The notes under the pieces: generated by a model
The model's input: only the letters and a program-made list of their open reading frames with translations
Told to the model about the DNA's origin: nothing
The model's database searches: none
Part shown: positions 1 through 5,986 of the stretch, one piece after another
How the letters are laid out: the number at the start of each line of letters is the position of its first letter
Position numbering within the stretch: the first letter of the stretch is position 1
From: Bacteroidales bacterium
GTDB taxonomy: Bacteria; Bacteroidota; Bacteroidia; Bacteroidales; PUMT01
DNA: 7,120 bases
Reading direction: 5' to 3'
Assembly (NCBI GenBank): GCA_007132365.1
Contig: SLOS01000332.1
Span: 1-7,120, forward strand
Translations under genes and position numbers: made by a program

Positions 1-1016
1 GAAGACGGGCACTTGCCAGTCCCCTGAGTGAGTTCCTGGGCACTGCTGTAATGATCATAATTATGGTTTACGGTGCATCTCTGATACTGGCGGAGACAAG
101 CGGGCTTAGTTCAGAAGTGTTTATTGCTTACCTTATGCTCTTTTATATGATAATCGCTCCCTCCAAATCTTTTTCGGGTGCAATGTACAATATTCAAAAA
201 GGGCTTGCTTCGGTGGACAGGGTTCAGGAGGTCCTGGATGCCACCAATAATATAAAGGATAAACCCGGGGCAATGCCCATCAGGGATTTTTCAGGTTCTA
301 TAGAATACAAAAATGTTAATTTCAGTTATGACCATTTCGATGTTTTAAAAGATATTAACCTTGTTATCGAAAAAGGCAAAACCATTGCACTGGTTGGTCA
401 GTCAGGCTCAGGAAAGTCCACTATGGCCGACCTGTTGCCCAGGTTTTATGATGTACGCCAGGGGGATATACTGATCGACGGGGTGTCAATACAGGAATAC
501 AGGATCAGGGACTTGCGGGGGCTGATGGGAAATGTTAACCAGGACCCCATTCTTTTTAATGACTCATTCTTCAGCAATATTGCTTTTGGTGTTGAAAACG
601 CAACTGAGCATGATGTGATCAGTGCAGCAAAAGTTGCGAATGCCCACGATTTTATCAGCCTCTCAAAACACGGTTATTATACCAGGATAGGGGACCGGGG
701 CAGTAAACTGTCGGGGGGACAAAGACAGCGTATCAGCATTGCAAGGGCAGTTTTAAAGAATCCTCCCATAATGATACTGGATGAGGCAACTTCGGCACTG
801 GATACGGAATCGGAAAGGCTGGTGCAGGATGCCTTGTTTAAGCTAATGCAAAACCGCACTTCCCTGATAATAGCTCACAGGCTATCTACTATCCAGTTTG
901 CCGATGAGATATGTGTTCTGCACGAAGGAAGAATTGTTGAAAGAGGTAAACACGAGGCGCTATTGAAATTGAATGGATATTACCGTAAACTGCATGATAT
1001 GCAGTTTTTTTCATGA
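1..1016 (+). CDS. ABC exporter, fused permease and ATPase (MsbA-like), 3' part
   Basis: This is the C-terminal part of an ATP-driven exporter whose membrane and ATPase domains are fused. The frame is already open at base 3 and reads upstream of the first ATG at 51, so the gene begins outside the window. About 337 codons are visible. The first 60 or so, including an SPLSEFLG stretch and hydrophobic runs, are the end of the transmembrane domain. The nucleotide-binding domain follows with every expected motif: Walker A GQSGSGKST (396-422), Q-loop Gln (540-542), signature LSGGQ (708-722), Walker B IMILDEATSALD (768-803) and the H-loop His (876-878). The ATPase therefore looks active. It acts in the inner membrane as a dimer. 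MsbA-type members flip lipid A-core, and others export drugs or lipids; the substrate cannot be told from this part. The family is secure, the substrate is not. Confidence 0.93.
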   Translation, partial: RRALASPLSEFLGTAVMIIIMVYGASLILAETSGLSSEVFIAYLMLFYMIIAPSKSFSGAMYNIQKGLASVDRVQEVLDATNNIKDKPGAMPIRDFSGSIEYKNVNFSYDHFDVLKDINLVIEKGKTIALVGQSGSGKSTMADLLPRFYDVRQGDILIDGVSIQEYRIRDLRGLMGNVNQDPILFNDSFFSNIAFGVENATEHDVISAAKVANAHDFISLSKHGYYTRIGDRGSKLSGGQRQRISIARAVLKNPPIMILDEATSALDTESERLVQDALFKLMQNRTSLIIAHRLSTIQFADEICVLHEGRIVERGKHEALLKLNGYYRKLHDMQFFS

Positions 1017-1038
1017 TCCCTACGTGGCCTGTAACCCA

Positions 1039-1064
1039 TAAGAAAACCGTGCTTTGCACGGTTT
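1039..1064 (-). terminator. Hairpin terminator downstream of the tRNA-Ser genes
   Basis: A perfect 9-bp inverted repeat, AAACCGTGC / GCACGGTTT with a 3-base loop, spans 1044-1064. Read on the minus strand it ends in TTTTCTT, so it suits the end of the tRNA transcript. It lies between the convergent ABC exporter stop (1016) and the tRNA 3' end (1084). It may also stop the exporter transcript from the other side, although the plus-strand T-run is short. Confidence 0.7.
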
Positions 1065-1083
1065 ATATCAGCAAATGCCTTTG

Positions 1084-1172
1084 CGGAGAGAGAGGGATTC
1101 GAACCCTCGGTTCCGCGATAGCAGAACAACGGTTTTCGAGACCGCCCCGTTCGACCACTCCGGCATCTCTCC
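1084..1172 (-). tRNA. tRNA-Ser (anticodon CGA)
   Basis: This tRNA decodes UCG. Read on the minus strand, the acceptor GGAGAGA (ending at 1172) pairs with TCTCTCC (1085-1091), and base 1084 gives discriminator G. The anticodon loop is CTCGAAA, with the anticodon at 1136-1138. The T arm GAGGG-TTCGAAT-CCCTC is perfect. The long class II variable arm (GTTCTGC / GCGGAAC around a TATC loop) is typical of serine tRNA. CCA is not encoded; the sequence continues CAAA after the discriminator. It differs from the neighbouring tRNA-Ser at about 11 of 89 positions, which suggests an old tandem duplication. Confidence 0.96.
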
Positions 1173-1174
1173 TA

Positions 1175-1206
1175 AAAATAAAGCAGAAGACCGGGAAATC
1201 TTCTGC
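1175..1206 (-). terminator. Hairpin between the two tRNA-Ser genes
   Basis: A perfect 8-bp inverted repeat, GCAGAAGA (1183-1190) and TCTTCTGC (1199-1206), has an 8-base loop. On the minus strand it is followed by TTTATTTTTA (1173-1182), so it resembles a weak intrinsic terminator after the UGA tRNA. Since no clear promoter lies between the two tRNAs, it may instead be a partial terminator or a processing hairpin inside a joint precursor. Confidence 0.5.
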
Positions 1207-1219
1207 ATTTTCACTTTTG

Positions 1220-1308
1220 CGGAGAAAGAGGGATTCGAACCCCCGGTTCCGCGGTAACGGAACAACGGTTTTCAAGACCGCCGCATTCGACCACTCTGCC
1301 ATTTCTCC
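1220..1308 (-). tRNA. tRNA-Ser (anticodon TGA)
   Basis: This tRNA reads UCA and, by wobble, other UCN codons. On the minus strand the acceptor GGAGAAA (ending at 1308) pairs with TTTCTCC (1221-1227), and base 1220 gives discriminator G. The anticodon loop is CTTGAAA, with the anticodon at 1272-1274. The T arm has one G-T pair. The long variable arm (GTTCCG / CGGAAC) is the class II form of serine tRNA. CCA is not encoded. It is the promoter-proximal member of the tandem pair. Confidence 0.96.
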
Positions 1309-1312
1309 GATG

Positions 1313-1320
1313 CAAAATTA
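1313..1320 (-). promoter_or_regulatory. Candidate -7 promoter box for the tRNA-Ser pair
   Basis: On the minus strand TAATTTTG fits the Bacteroidetes -7 consensus TAnnTTTG and overlaps a TATAAT-like run. It ends four bases before the first tRNA base, so transcription would start at or very near the mature 5' end. A -33 TTG is not clear; TTTAG about 19 bases upstream is the nearest candidate. Confidence 0.45.
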
Positions 1321-1395
1321 TAATTTTTTTTAATATGTTCTAAATATAGCGATTTTTTGTATGGAGATTAAATCAGGCCACCCGTTAAAGGAAGG

Positions 1396-1432
1396 CAGGT
1401 ATTTGCTTGAAAAATTCAACAGCATACACCTG
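1396..1432. repeat. Long imperfect inverted repeat between the tRNA and HU promoters
   Basis: The outer arms CAGGTATTTGC (1396-1406) and GCATACACCTG (1422-1432) pair at 9 of 11 positions. Inside them TTGAA (1407-1411) and TTCAA (1415-1419) pair perfectly around an AAA loop, with a two-base CA bulge. In total 14 pairs form a 37-base hairpin. No T-run follows directly on either strand, so it is not an ordinary terminator. It could be an operator or a structured RNA; I cannot assign a role. Confidence 0.55.
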
Positions 1433-1518
1433 AAATAACCGAATTTATCCGTTTTTTTCCTTTTTATTAACAAAAACAGCCATTTTATCAATATTTCAAG
1501 ATTTTTTTGTCAATGAAA

Positions 1519-1549
1519 TTTGCTATACTCAATAAATGCAATATATTTG
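1519..1549 (+). promoter_or_regulatory. Bacteroidetes-type promoter of the HU gene
   Basis: TTTG at 1519-1522 and TATATTTG at 1542-1549 are separated by 19 bases. This matches the Bacteroidetes primary sigma factor consensus (TTTG about 19-21 bases before TAnnTTTG). It would start transcription near 1555 and leave an A/T-rich leader of about 45 bases before the ATG at 1602, as expected for a highly expressed gene. Confidence 0.75.
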
Positions 1550-1601
1550 TCTAAAAAGAAGCTTTATATAAATAGTTTTATTAACCCTAAAATTAATTAC
1601 T

Positions 1602-1874
1602 ATGAACAAGGCACAACTAATTGATGCAATTTCAGCAAGTGCTGGCCTTACAAAAGCTGATGCAAAAAAAGCCCTCGATGCTTTTGTACAGACAACAACA
1701 GATGCCCTTAAAAAAGGAGACCGCGTAGCACTCGTAGGTTTCGGCTCATTCTCTGTTTCAAAACGCAATGCCAGGACCGGTAGGAATCCGCAGACAGGCA
1801 GTCCAATTACAATTGGAGCCAAAAAAGTTGTAAAATTCAAAGCTGGTAGTGAACTTAACGATACTGTTCAGTAG
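1602..1874 (+). CDS. HU family DNA-binding protein
   Basis: This 90-residue protein has the standard HU length and reads as HU from end to end. HU dimers bind and bend DNA without strong sequence preference and help organise the nucleoid. An N-terminal helical part (residues 3-38) is followed by the family signature GFGSFSVSKRNARTGRNPQTG (47-66, abbreviated by one residue). This leads into the DNA-binding arm, and P63 is the proline that intercalates between base pairs. The C-terminal KKVVKFKAGSEL closes the fold. The ATG at 1602 follows an A/T-rich leader without a Shine-Dalgarno sequence. The gene has its own promoter and terminator and so is monocistronic. HU and IHF are related, but the sequence resembles HU-beta more. 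Confidence 0.96.
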   Translation: MNKAQLIDAISASAGLTKADAKKALDAFVQTTTDALKKGDRVALVGFGSFSVSKRNARTGRNPQTGSPITIGAKKVVKFKAGSELNDTVQ

Positions 1875-1898
1875 TTAATCAGCATATTTCTTTTTGGG

Positions 1899-1925
1899 AG
1901 GGAGTCTGAAAAGACTCCCTTTTTT
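1899..1925 (+). terminator. Intrinsic terminator of the HU gene
   Basis: A perfect stem AGGGAGTCT / AGACTCCCT (1899-1907 and 1912-1920) with a GAAA loop is followed by a T-run (1920-1925). This is the classic form of a rho-independent terminator, 24 bases after the HU stop codon. Confidence 0.92.
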
Positions 1926-1930
1926 ATTTA

Positions 1931-1938
1931 TATTTTTG
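1931..1938 (+). promoter_or_regulatory. Candidate -7 promoter box for the TrmH-type gene
   Basis: TATTTTTG matches TAnnTTTG and lies directly after the HU terminator. It would give a transcript start near 1945 and a leader of about 32 bases before the ATG at 1977. No -33 TTG is seen at the right distance because the terminator stem lies there. The placement is good, the match is partial. Confidence 0.4.
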
Positions 1939-1976
1939 CCTTTTTGCAGATAATTTCACAATTAAACCAATTCACA

Positions 1977-2660
1977 ATGTCGTCCGAACTAATAGAGTAT
2001 TTATCAGGGTTTATGCAGAAACGCAGGTTGGCCAATTTCGACAGGGTCATTGAAGATCGAACACGGTACATAAATGTTATTTGTGAGGATATATTTCAGA
2101 GCCATAACGCCAGTGCAATTCTCCGCACATGTGACTGTTTTGGAATTCAGGATGTGCATGTAATTGAAGCAAAAAACAATTTTGAGGTTAATTCTGAAGT
2201 TGCGCTGGGATCCTCAAACTGGCTAAGCATTTACCGGCACACCTATTCAGCGGAAGATCTATCAGCACTATTAAAAACTCTCAAATCACAAAACTACCGG
2301 ATCGTAGCCACCACTCCTCACAGTGAAGGTGTAGGCCTCAGGGATTTTAACCTGAGTAAAGGTCCTGTTTCGCTAGTATTTGGTACAGAAAAAGATGGCC
2401 TTTCAAAAATGTTGATGGGAATGGCTGATGAATATCTGACAATTGACATGTACGGTTTTACAGAAAGCTTCAATGTATCAGTATCAGCCGGCATCATCCT
2501 TCATTACCTGCGTAATGAACTAACAAATAAAAGAATTAACTGGCATTTGAGTGAATGTGAGAAACAAATAATAAAACTTGATTGGATAAGAAAATCGCTA
2601 AAACGTTCCGAACTTATCGAAAAAGAATTTTACATTAAAAAATCCATGGAAGAGAGTTAA
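1977..2660 (+). CDS. trmH: TrmH family tRNA (guanosine-2'-O)-methyltransferase
   Basis: This 227-residue SPOUT-class enzyme is expected to transfer a methyl group from S-adenosylmethionine to the ribose 2'-O of G18 in the tRNA D-loop. The three SpoU motifs are present. Motif 1 is NASAILRT (44-51) with the catalytic-type Arg R50. Motif 2 is LVFGTEKDGLS (133-143). Motif 3 is GFTESFNVSVSAGI (160-173), which forms the knotted cofactor site. An N-terminal basic helix and a charged C-terminal tail match TrmH rather than the longer RlmB. The frame is open to a TTG at 1944, but the ATG at 1977 fits the family start (residues SSELIEYLSGFM) and leaves room for the promoter box, so I chose it. The family is secure; the G18 target is inferred from TrmH-like architecture. 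Confidence 0.9.
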   Translation: MSSELIEYLSGFMQKRRLANFDRVIEDRTRYINVICEDIFQSHNASAILRTCDCFGIQDVHVIEAKNNFEVNSEVALGSSNWLSIYRHTYSAEDLSALLKTLKSQNYRIVATTPHSEGVGLRDFNLSKGPVSLVFGTEKDGLSKMLMGMADEYLTIDMYGFTESFNVSVSAGIILHYLRNELTNKRINWHLSECEKQIIKLDWIRKSLKRSELIEKEFYIKKSMEES

Positions 2661-2960
2661 ATAAAACATAAGAAAATTAGATAATTTGATTTTTATCAGA
2701 AAAAACCGTAATTTTATCAACGAAAATTAGTTGTTCATCCAATTTTTTATTTATTTTAATCAGTAATTTCAATTTAAAAATAAACCCGGTTGGGAATTAA
2801 ATTTATTCAGGAGCAATACCTGGATAATATCAATTGCCGGGATAAATGAAATTATGCAGGTGCCGGGGGACAACAGGAAAAAAGAGCTAATAAAAGTTTC
2901 ATATATAAGATAAATAATTGATTATCAATTTCATTAATTTGATTAACCTGTTTTATTCGG
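2661..2960. other. 300-base AT-rich intergenic region with small GC-rich hairpin elements
   Basis: No coding frame is supported here. The 5' half is very A/T-rich and repeats GAAAATTAG (2672-2680, 2722-2730) and TTTTATCA (2691-2698, 2712-2719). The middle contains short GC islands that can pair: CCCGG (2785-2789) with either copy of GCCGGG (2836-2841, 2862-2867), and CCTG (2819-2822) with CAGG before it (2808-2811) or after it (2857-2860). These pairings exclude one another. No clear trmH terminator and no full TTTG/TAnnTTTG promoter were found. It likely holds the promoter and leader of the LytTR regulator. Confidence 0.5.
2916..2930. promoter_or_regulatory. Palindrome upstream of the LytTR regulator gene
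   Basis: AATTGATTATCAATT is a perfect 7-bp inverted repeat around a single central base, ending 30 bases before the regulator start codon. Its size and place suit a dimeric repressor or activator site. It does not resemble the direct repeats usually bound by LytTR domains, and in such A/T-rich DNA it could be chance. Confidence 0.35.
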
Positions 2961-3668
2961 ATGAATTGTATAATTGTTGATGATGATAAACTCTCAAGAA
3001 GGGTTGTGGAGGAGTTTATCAGTAAGACCGATTTTCTGAATCATATCGATTCATTCTCCAATGCGTTGGATGCAATCAGCCTGTTTAAATCAGGAAATGA
3101 GGTTCACCTGATATTTCTCGATATTGAAATGCCGGAAATGACCGGTATAGAATTTCTCAAAACCCTAAAAAACCCTCCGCAGATCATAATAATTTCATCC
3201 AAGGAACAATATGCTATTGAGGCTTTTGAATATGACGTGACTGATTATCTTTTGAAACCCATTGCCTACGGCAGATTTTTTAAAGCTGCTGACAAAGCAT
3301 ACAGTCAGTATCTGAAAGGGCCGGCAGAAACAGGGAAAAAGAATGAAATATTCATTAAAAAGAATTCTTCCCTTATTAAGTTAAAATATGAAGATATATT
3401 GTGGGTCGAAGCACTCGAAAATTATGTTATAGTGAATACCTACGATGATAAGTTCACTATACATTTTACTATGAAGTCCATTGAAAAGAAACTCCCTGCC
3501 TCAAGGTTTTCAAGAGTGCATCGTTCCTATATAGTCAATACAAGCAGTATAAATCTTATTGAGGATAATTCGATCATTATACCAGTTGAGGGTGGTACTA
3601 AATCTATACCTATAGGTAAATCCTATAAGGATAAGCTTATGGATGATCTGAATCTTATGATCAAGTAA
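2961..3668 (+). CDS. LytTR family response regulator
   Basis: This 235-residue two-component regulator has an N-terminal receiver (about 1-118) and a C-terminal LytTR DNA-binding domain (about 131-233). The receiver keeps the acidic pocket D7-D8-D9, phospho-acceptor D54 in LIFLDIEMPEMTG, S79 at the Thr/Ser position and K99 in YLLKP, so it should be phosphorylatable. The LytTR domain shows the typical start (FIKKNSSLIKLKYEDILWVEALENYV, given here as residues 132-157) and the FSRVHRSYIVN core (173-183), which carries DNA-contacting residues. The ATG at 2961 begins the first beta strand, so the start is firm. No histidine kinase gene is in the window, so it is either an orphan or paired at a distance. 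Phosphorylated LytTR regulators bind promoters and usually activate them. An aminotransferase gene follows after 16 bases. Confidence 0.95.
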   Translation: MNCIIVDDDKLSRRVVEEFISKTDFLNHIDSFSNALDAISLFKSGNEVHLIFLDIEMPEMTGIEFLKTLKNPPQIIIISSKEQYAIEAFEYDVTDYLLKPIAYGRFFKAADKAYSQYLKGPAETGKKNEIFIKKNSSLIKLKYEDILWVEALENYVIVNTYDDKFTIHFTMKSIEKKLPASRFSRVHRSYIVNTSSINLIEDNSIIIPVEGGTKSIPIGKSYKDKLMDDLNLMIK

Positions 3669-3684
3669 CTCTCCCGCTTATTTT

Positions 3685-4869
3685 ATGCTATCCAACCGGC
3701 ATTTGTTTTTTGAAAACCTGGCGCAAACCTCCGGTTTCCCTTTGAGCCTTGAAATTGAAAGAGCTTCAGGCTGCTGGTTATATTCTCCGGGGGGAAAGAG
3801 ATATTTGGATCTTATAGCCGGTGTTTCGGTAAGCAACATCGGGCACAACAACCCCGCTGTAATATCTGCTGTTAAAGATCAGGCTGATACACACCTGCAC
3901 CTTATGGTATACGGGGAGTTCATTCAGAAACCACAAGTCAGGCTTGCGGAAATGCTATGCAGATTCCTGCCTGGCAAGCTCAATTCTGTTTTTTATACAA
4001 ACAGCGGCAGCGAAGCTGTTGAAGGGGCTATTAAGCTTTCACGTCGTTATACCGGCCGCCACGAGATAATAAGTTTTAACAATGCCTATCACGGAAGTAC
4101 ACTCGGTGCATTGAGTGTTACCGGTAATGAAGCTCAGAAACGGGCGTTCAGGCCACTTGTACCATCAGTCAGACATATTGACTTTAACTGCACCGCTTCC
4201 CTGAGTGAAATATCCCGTGATACAGCCTGTGTCCTGGTGGAGCCTGTTCAGGGTGAAGCAGGAATCATCTTACCTGAATCCGGCTTTCTTCACAAACTGA
4301 GGGAGAAATGTCATGAGCAGGGCGCCTTGCTCATATTTGACGAGATCCAGACCGGATTTGGACGTACCGGCAGGTTGTTTGCAATGGAACTTTTTGAGGT
4401 GGTGCCGGATATAGTGTTATTTGCAAAAAGTTTCGGTGGCGGATTACCTCTTGGTGCTTTTGTCTCTTCAAAGGAGATAATGATTTCATTGTCAAATAAT
4501 CCTGCTTTGGGCCACATTACCACTTTCGGGGGGCATCCGGTTTCCTGTGCCGCTGGTCTGGCGTCATTTAAATACATTATTGATAATGACCTGGTTTCAA
4601 ATGTTGAAAAAAAGGGGTTCCTTTTCCGTAAATTGCTGGATCATCCTTCTATCCGCGAGGTAAGGGGGATAGGGCTGCTGATGGCTGTTGAACTTGAGGA
4701 TGAGGATATCGTAAAAAAATTTATTGAAAAATGTATTGACAAAGGCCTGGTAACAGACTGGTTCCTGTTCAACGGAAAGTGTTTCAGGATTTCCCCGCCA
4801 CTTATTATCAGCGAAAAAGAGACAGAGTATGCCTGCAATGTCATTCTTGAATCCCTCAATGAGCTTTGA
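3685..4869 (+). CDS. Class III PLP-dependent aminotransferase (acetylornithine/GABA aminotransferase-like)
   Basis: This 394-residue cytoplasmic enzyme belongs to fold-type I aminotransferases of the OAT class. It should move an amino group between an amine or omega-amino donor and a keto acid. The PLP site is complete: TNSGSEA (105-111) grips the phosphate, Y135-H136 stacks on the ring, D219 in FDEIQTGFGRTG contacts the pyridine nitrogen, and K248 in FAKSFGGGLPLGA forms the Schiff base. T280 in TTFGGHPVSCAAG reaches over from the partner subunit, and R368 in FRISPPL probably binds a substrate carboxylate. Length is normal. The start MLSNRHLFFENLAQTSGFPLSLEIERA matches what I recall of Bacteroidetes relatives annotated only as an aspartate aminotransferase family protein. 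It lies 16 bases after the LytTR gene and is probably cotranscribed with it. No arginine or GABA pathway gene is near, so the substrate is open. Confidence 0.93.
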   Translation: MLSNRHLFFENLAQTSGFPLSLEIERASGCWLYSPGGKRYLDLIAGVSVSNIGHNNPAVISAVKDQADTHLHLMVYGEFIQKPQVRLAEMLCRFLPGKLNSVFYTNSGSEAVEGAIKLSRRYTGRHEIISFNNAYHGSTLGALSVTGNEAQKRAFRPLVPSVRHIDFNCTASLSEISRDTACVLVEPVQGEAGIILPESGFLHKLREKCHEQGALLIFDEIQTGFGRTGRLFAMELFEVVPDIVLFAKSFGGGLPLGAFVSSKEIMISLSNNPALGHITTFGGHPVSCAAGLASFKYIIDNDLVSNVEKKGFLFRKLLDHPSIREVRGIGLLMAVELEDEDIVKKFIEKCIDKGLVTDWFLFNGKCFRISPPLIISEKETEYACNVILESLNEL

Positions 4870-4884
4870 AGGATTTAACCTTGA

Positions 4885-5076
4885 TTATTTGCTTATCAGC
4901 AGAGCGCCAAATAGCATACCGTAGGCAGTCATCCTGTACGGATTTGATGTTATGGCACAGCCTCCCGAATTGCACCCGATAAAATAGTAGTAGGCAAAAC
5001 CAAGAACTCCCCCAATAAAGAGACCAAGTAACAACCTGAGAGTAAATATTTTTTTCAGTCTGGATTTAATGTCCAT
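4885..5076 (-). CDS. Small DUF6132-like membrane protein
   Basis: This 63-residue protein has a basic N-terminus (MDIKSRLKK), a first membrane helix (about 12-33) and a second (about 50-62). Between them is the loop IGCNSGGCAITSNP, with two cysteines at 35 and 40. The Gly-Cys-Asn-Ser-Gly-x-Cys-x-Ile-Thr-Ser-Asn-Pro pattern is what I associate with the DUF6132 family of Bacteroidetes, whose function is unknown. The cysteine pair could form a disulphide or bind metal; that is inference. The frame extends upstream to a TTG at 5115, but the ATG at 5076 is preferred because the longer form would overlap the divergent gene and adds residues unlike the family. Its stop is 15 bases from that of the aminotransferase, which it meets head-on with no strong terminator between. 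Confidence 0.8.
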   Translation of the reverse strand: MDIKSRLKKIFTLRLLLGLFIGGVLGFAYYYFIGCNSGGCAITSNPYRMTAYGMLFGALLISK

Positions 5077-5102
5077 TGTTATTTTAATATATTTATCTAC
5101 TA

Positions 5103-5939
5103 ATGTTTTCTGCAATTAATTATTCTAAAATTATTTCATGCTTTCTGTTAACCGGCATTTTATATCCCTGTTACAGTAATAATTATGACCTTGTAAAAGC
5201 TGAAGATTCACTTATGATCCTTTTTAAGGAACTTGCCGGTGCCACTTCACCAGATAAACAAAAACAATTAAACATCAGTATAATTGAAATACTGCGGGAA
5301 ACACTCAAAAATCCGGTTTCATTTGATTATCCTTTTGATTCAATACAATCACTGGGGAAAGTATATTCTCAGGATAGAAGTCTCAGAATTTATTCATGGA
5401 ATTATTCAGAATCTCCGGTCAGGCATAAATATTCCGGATTTCTGCAATTAAGGAATCAGGGGAGCAATGAGATCGACCTTTTCTTTTTAAATCATGAAGA
5501 AACAGCCAGAGAAGATATGGAGAACCGGACCTTTTCCCATAAAAACTGGTATGGTGCCCTCTATTATCAGGTCCATACAGTTCATTATGATAACAGGAAA
5601 TTTTACACCCTTATAGGATTTGATTTCAATAATTTTTTCACCAATATTAAAATTATTGATGTCTTGACCTTCATTGACGATAATCCTGTTTTTGGTTCCC
5701 CCATCTTCAGGTTCAAGGATGGAATAAGACACAGGGTTGTATTCGAATACTCAGCCGGAGTCGTTATGTTTGTGAGGTACCTGCCTGATTTGGATATGAT
5801 AGTATATGATCACCTGTCCCCCTCATTACCCAGGTTCAGGGGGCAGTACAGGTATTACGGTCCCGATCTTTCATATGATGCCCTCAGGTTTGAACATGGT
5901 TTCTGGGTGCATGTTTCAGATTTTCAATGGAATGAGTAA
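5103..5939 (+). CDS. Predicted secreted protein of unknown function, Bacteroidetes family
   Basis: The 278-residue product starts with a basic-hydrophobic signal peptide (K9, then IISCFLLTGILYPCYS) with likely cleavage after S25. C23 is not in a proper lipobox, so a lipoprotein is unlikely, and export to the periplasm or beyond is expected. The mature protein is about 250 residues with no further membrane helix. It is rich in aromatics, and conserved-looking blocks are SLRIYSWNYS (93-102), NWYGALYYQV (148-157), YTLIGFDFNN (168-177), KIIDVLTFIDDNPVFGSPIF (183-202), RVVFEYSAGV (211-220), YDHLSP (235-240) and GPDLSYDALRF (253-263). The order suggests a beta-rich fold. I recall similar uncharacterised Bacteroidetes proteins but know no function. 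Its start lies 26 bases from that of the divergent DUF6132-like gene, and a pseudo-receiver gene follows after 47 bases. Confidence 0.8.
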   Translation: MFSAINYSKIISCFLLTGILYPCYSNNYDLVKAEDSLMILFKELAGATSPDKQKQLNISIIEILRETLKNPVSFDYPFDSIQSLGKVYSQDRSLRIYSWNYSESPVRHKYSGFLQLRNQGSNEIDLFFLNHEETAREDMENRTFSHKNWYGALYYQVHTVHYDNRKFYTLIGFDFNNFFTNIKIIDVLTFIDDNPVFGSPIFRFKDGIRHRVVFEYSAGVVMFVRYLPDLDMIVYDHLSPSLPRFRGQYRYYGPDLSYDALRFEHGFWVHVSDFQWNE

Positions 5940-5974
5940 TAATGAGCTGTTTTTTTCTGTATTTAATAGTTTTT

Positions 5975-5982
5975 TAATTTTG
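5975..5982 (+). promoter_or_regulatory. Possible -7 promoter box just before the pseudo-receiver gene
   Basis: TAATTTTG fits TAnnTTTG but ends only four bases before the ATG at 5987. Use of this box would give a nearly leaderless transcript. No TTG lies at the -33 position, so it may be a chance match and the gene may instead be cotranscribed with the secreted-protein gene. Confidence 0.22.
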
Positions 5983-5986
5983 CTAT

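Noticed and set aside
1084..1308. tRNA genes as a possible integration site for a mobile element.
   Set aside because: There is no integrase, no repeated tRNA 3' end beyond the two full genes, and the flanks are housekeeping genes. The similarity is a tandem tRNA duplication.
1013..1333. Open frames on both strands across the tRNA genes, with peptides containing ERGIRTLG or RDSNPRF.
   Set aside because: They are translations of the two serine tRNA genes, a well-known source of false proteins. The tRNA folds are complete.
1361..1438. A 25-codon frame starting ATGGAG between the tRNA and HU promoters.
   Set aside because: It is very short, has no promoter or homolog I recognise, and coincides with the long hairpin, which explains the sequence better.
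1529..1840. Minus-strand frame of 103 codons opposite the HU gene.
   Set aside because: It is a shadow of HU on the opposite strand and has no features of a real protein.
4311..4859. Two minus-strand frames opposite the aminotransferase.
   Set aside because: The aminotransferase shows intact motifs through this stretch; the opposite-strand peptides are compositionally odd and unrecognisable.
4868..4883. AAGG/CCTT mini-hairpin between the convergent aminotransferase and DUF6132-like genes.
   Set aside because: A 4-bp stem with a 6-base loop is too weak to call a terminator.
5487..5732. Minus-strand frame of 81 codons opposite the secreted-protein gene.
   Set aside because: Antisense shadow. 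The plus-strand gene has a signal peptide and coherent blocks across the same bases.
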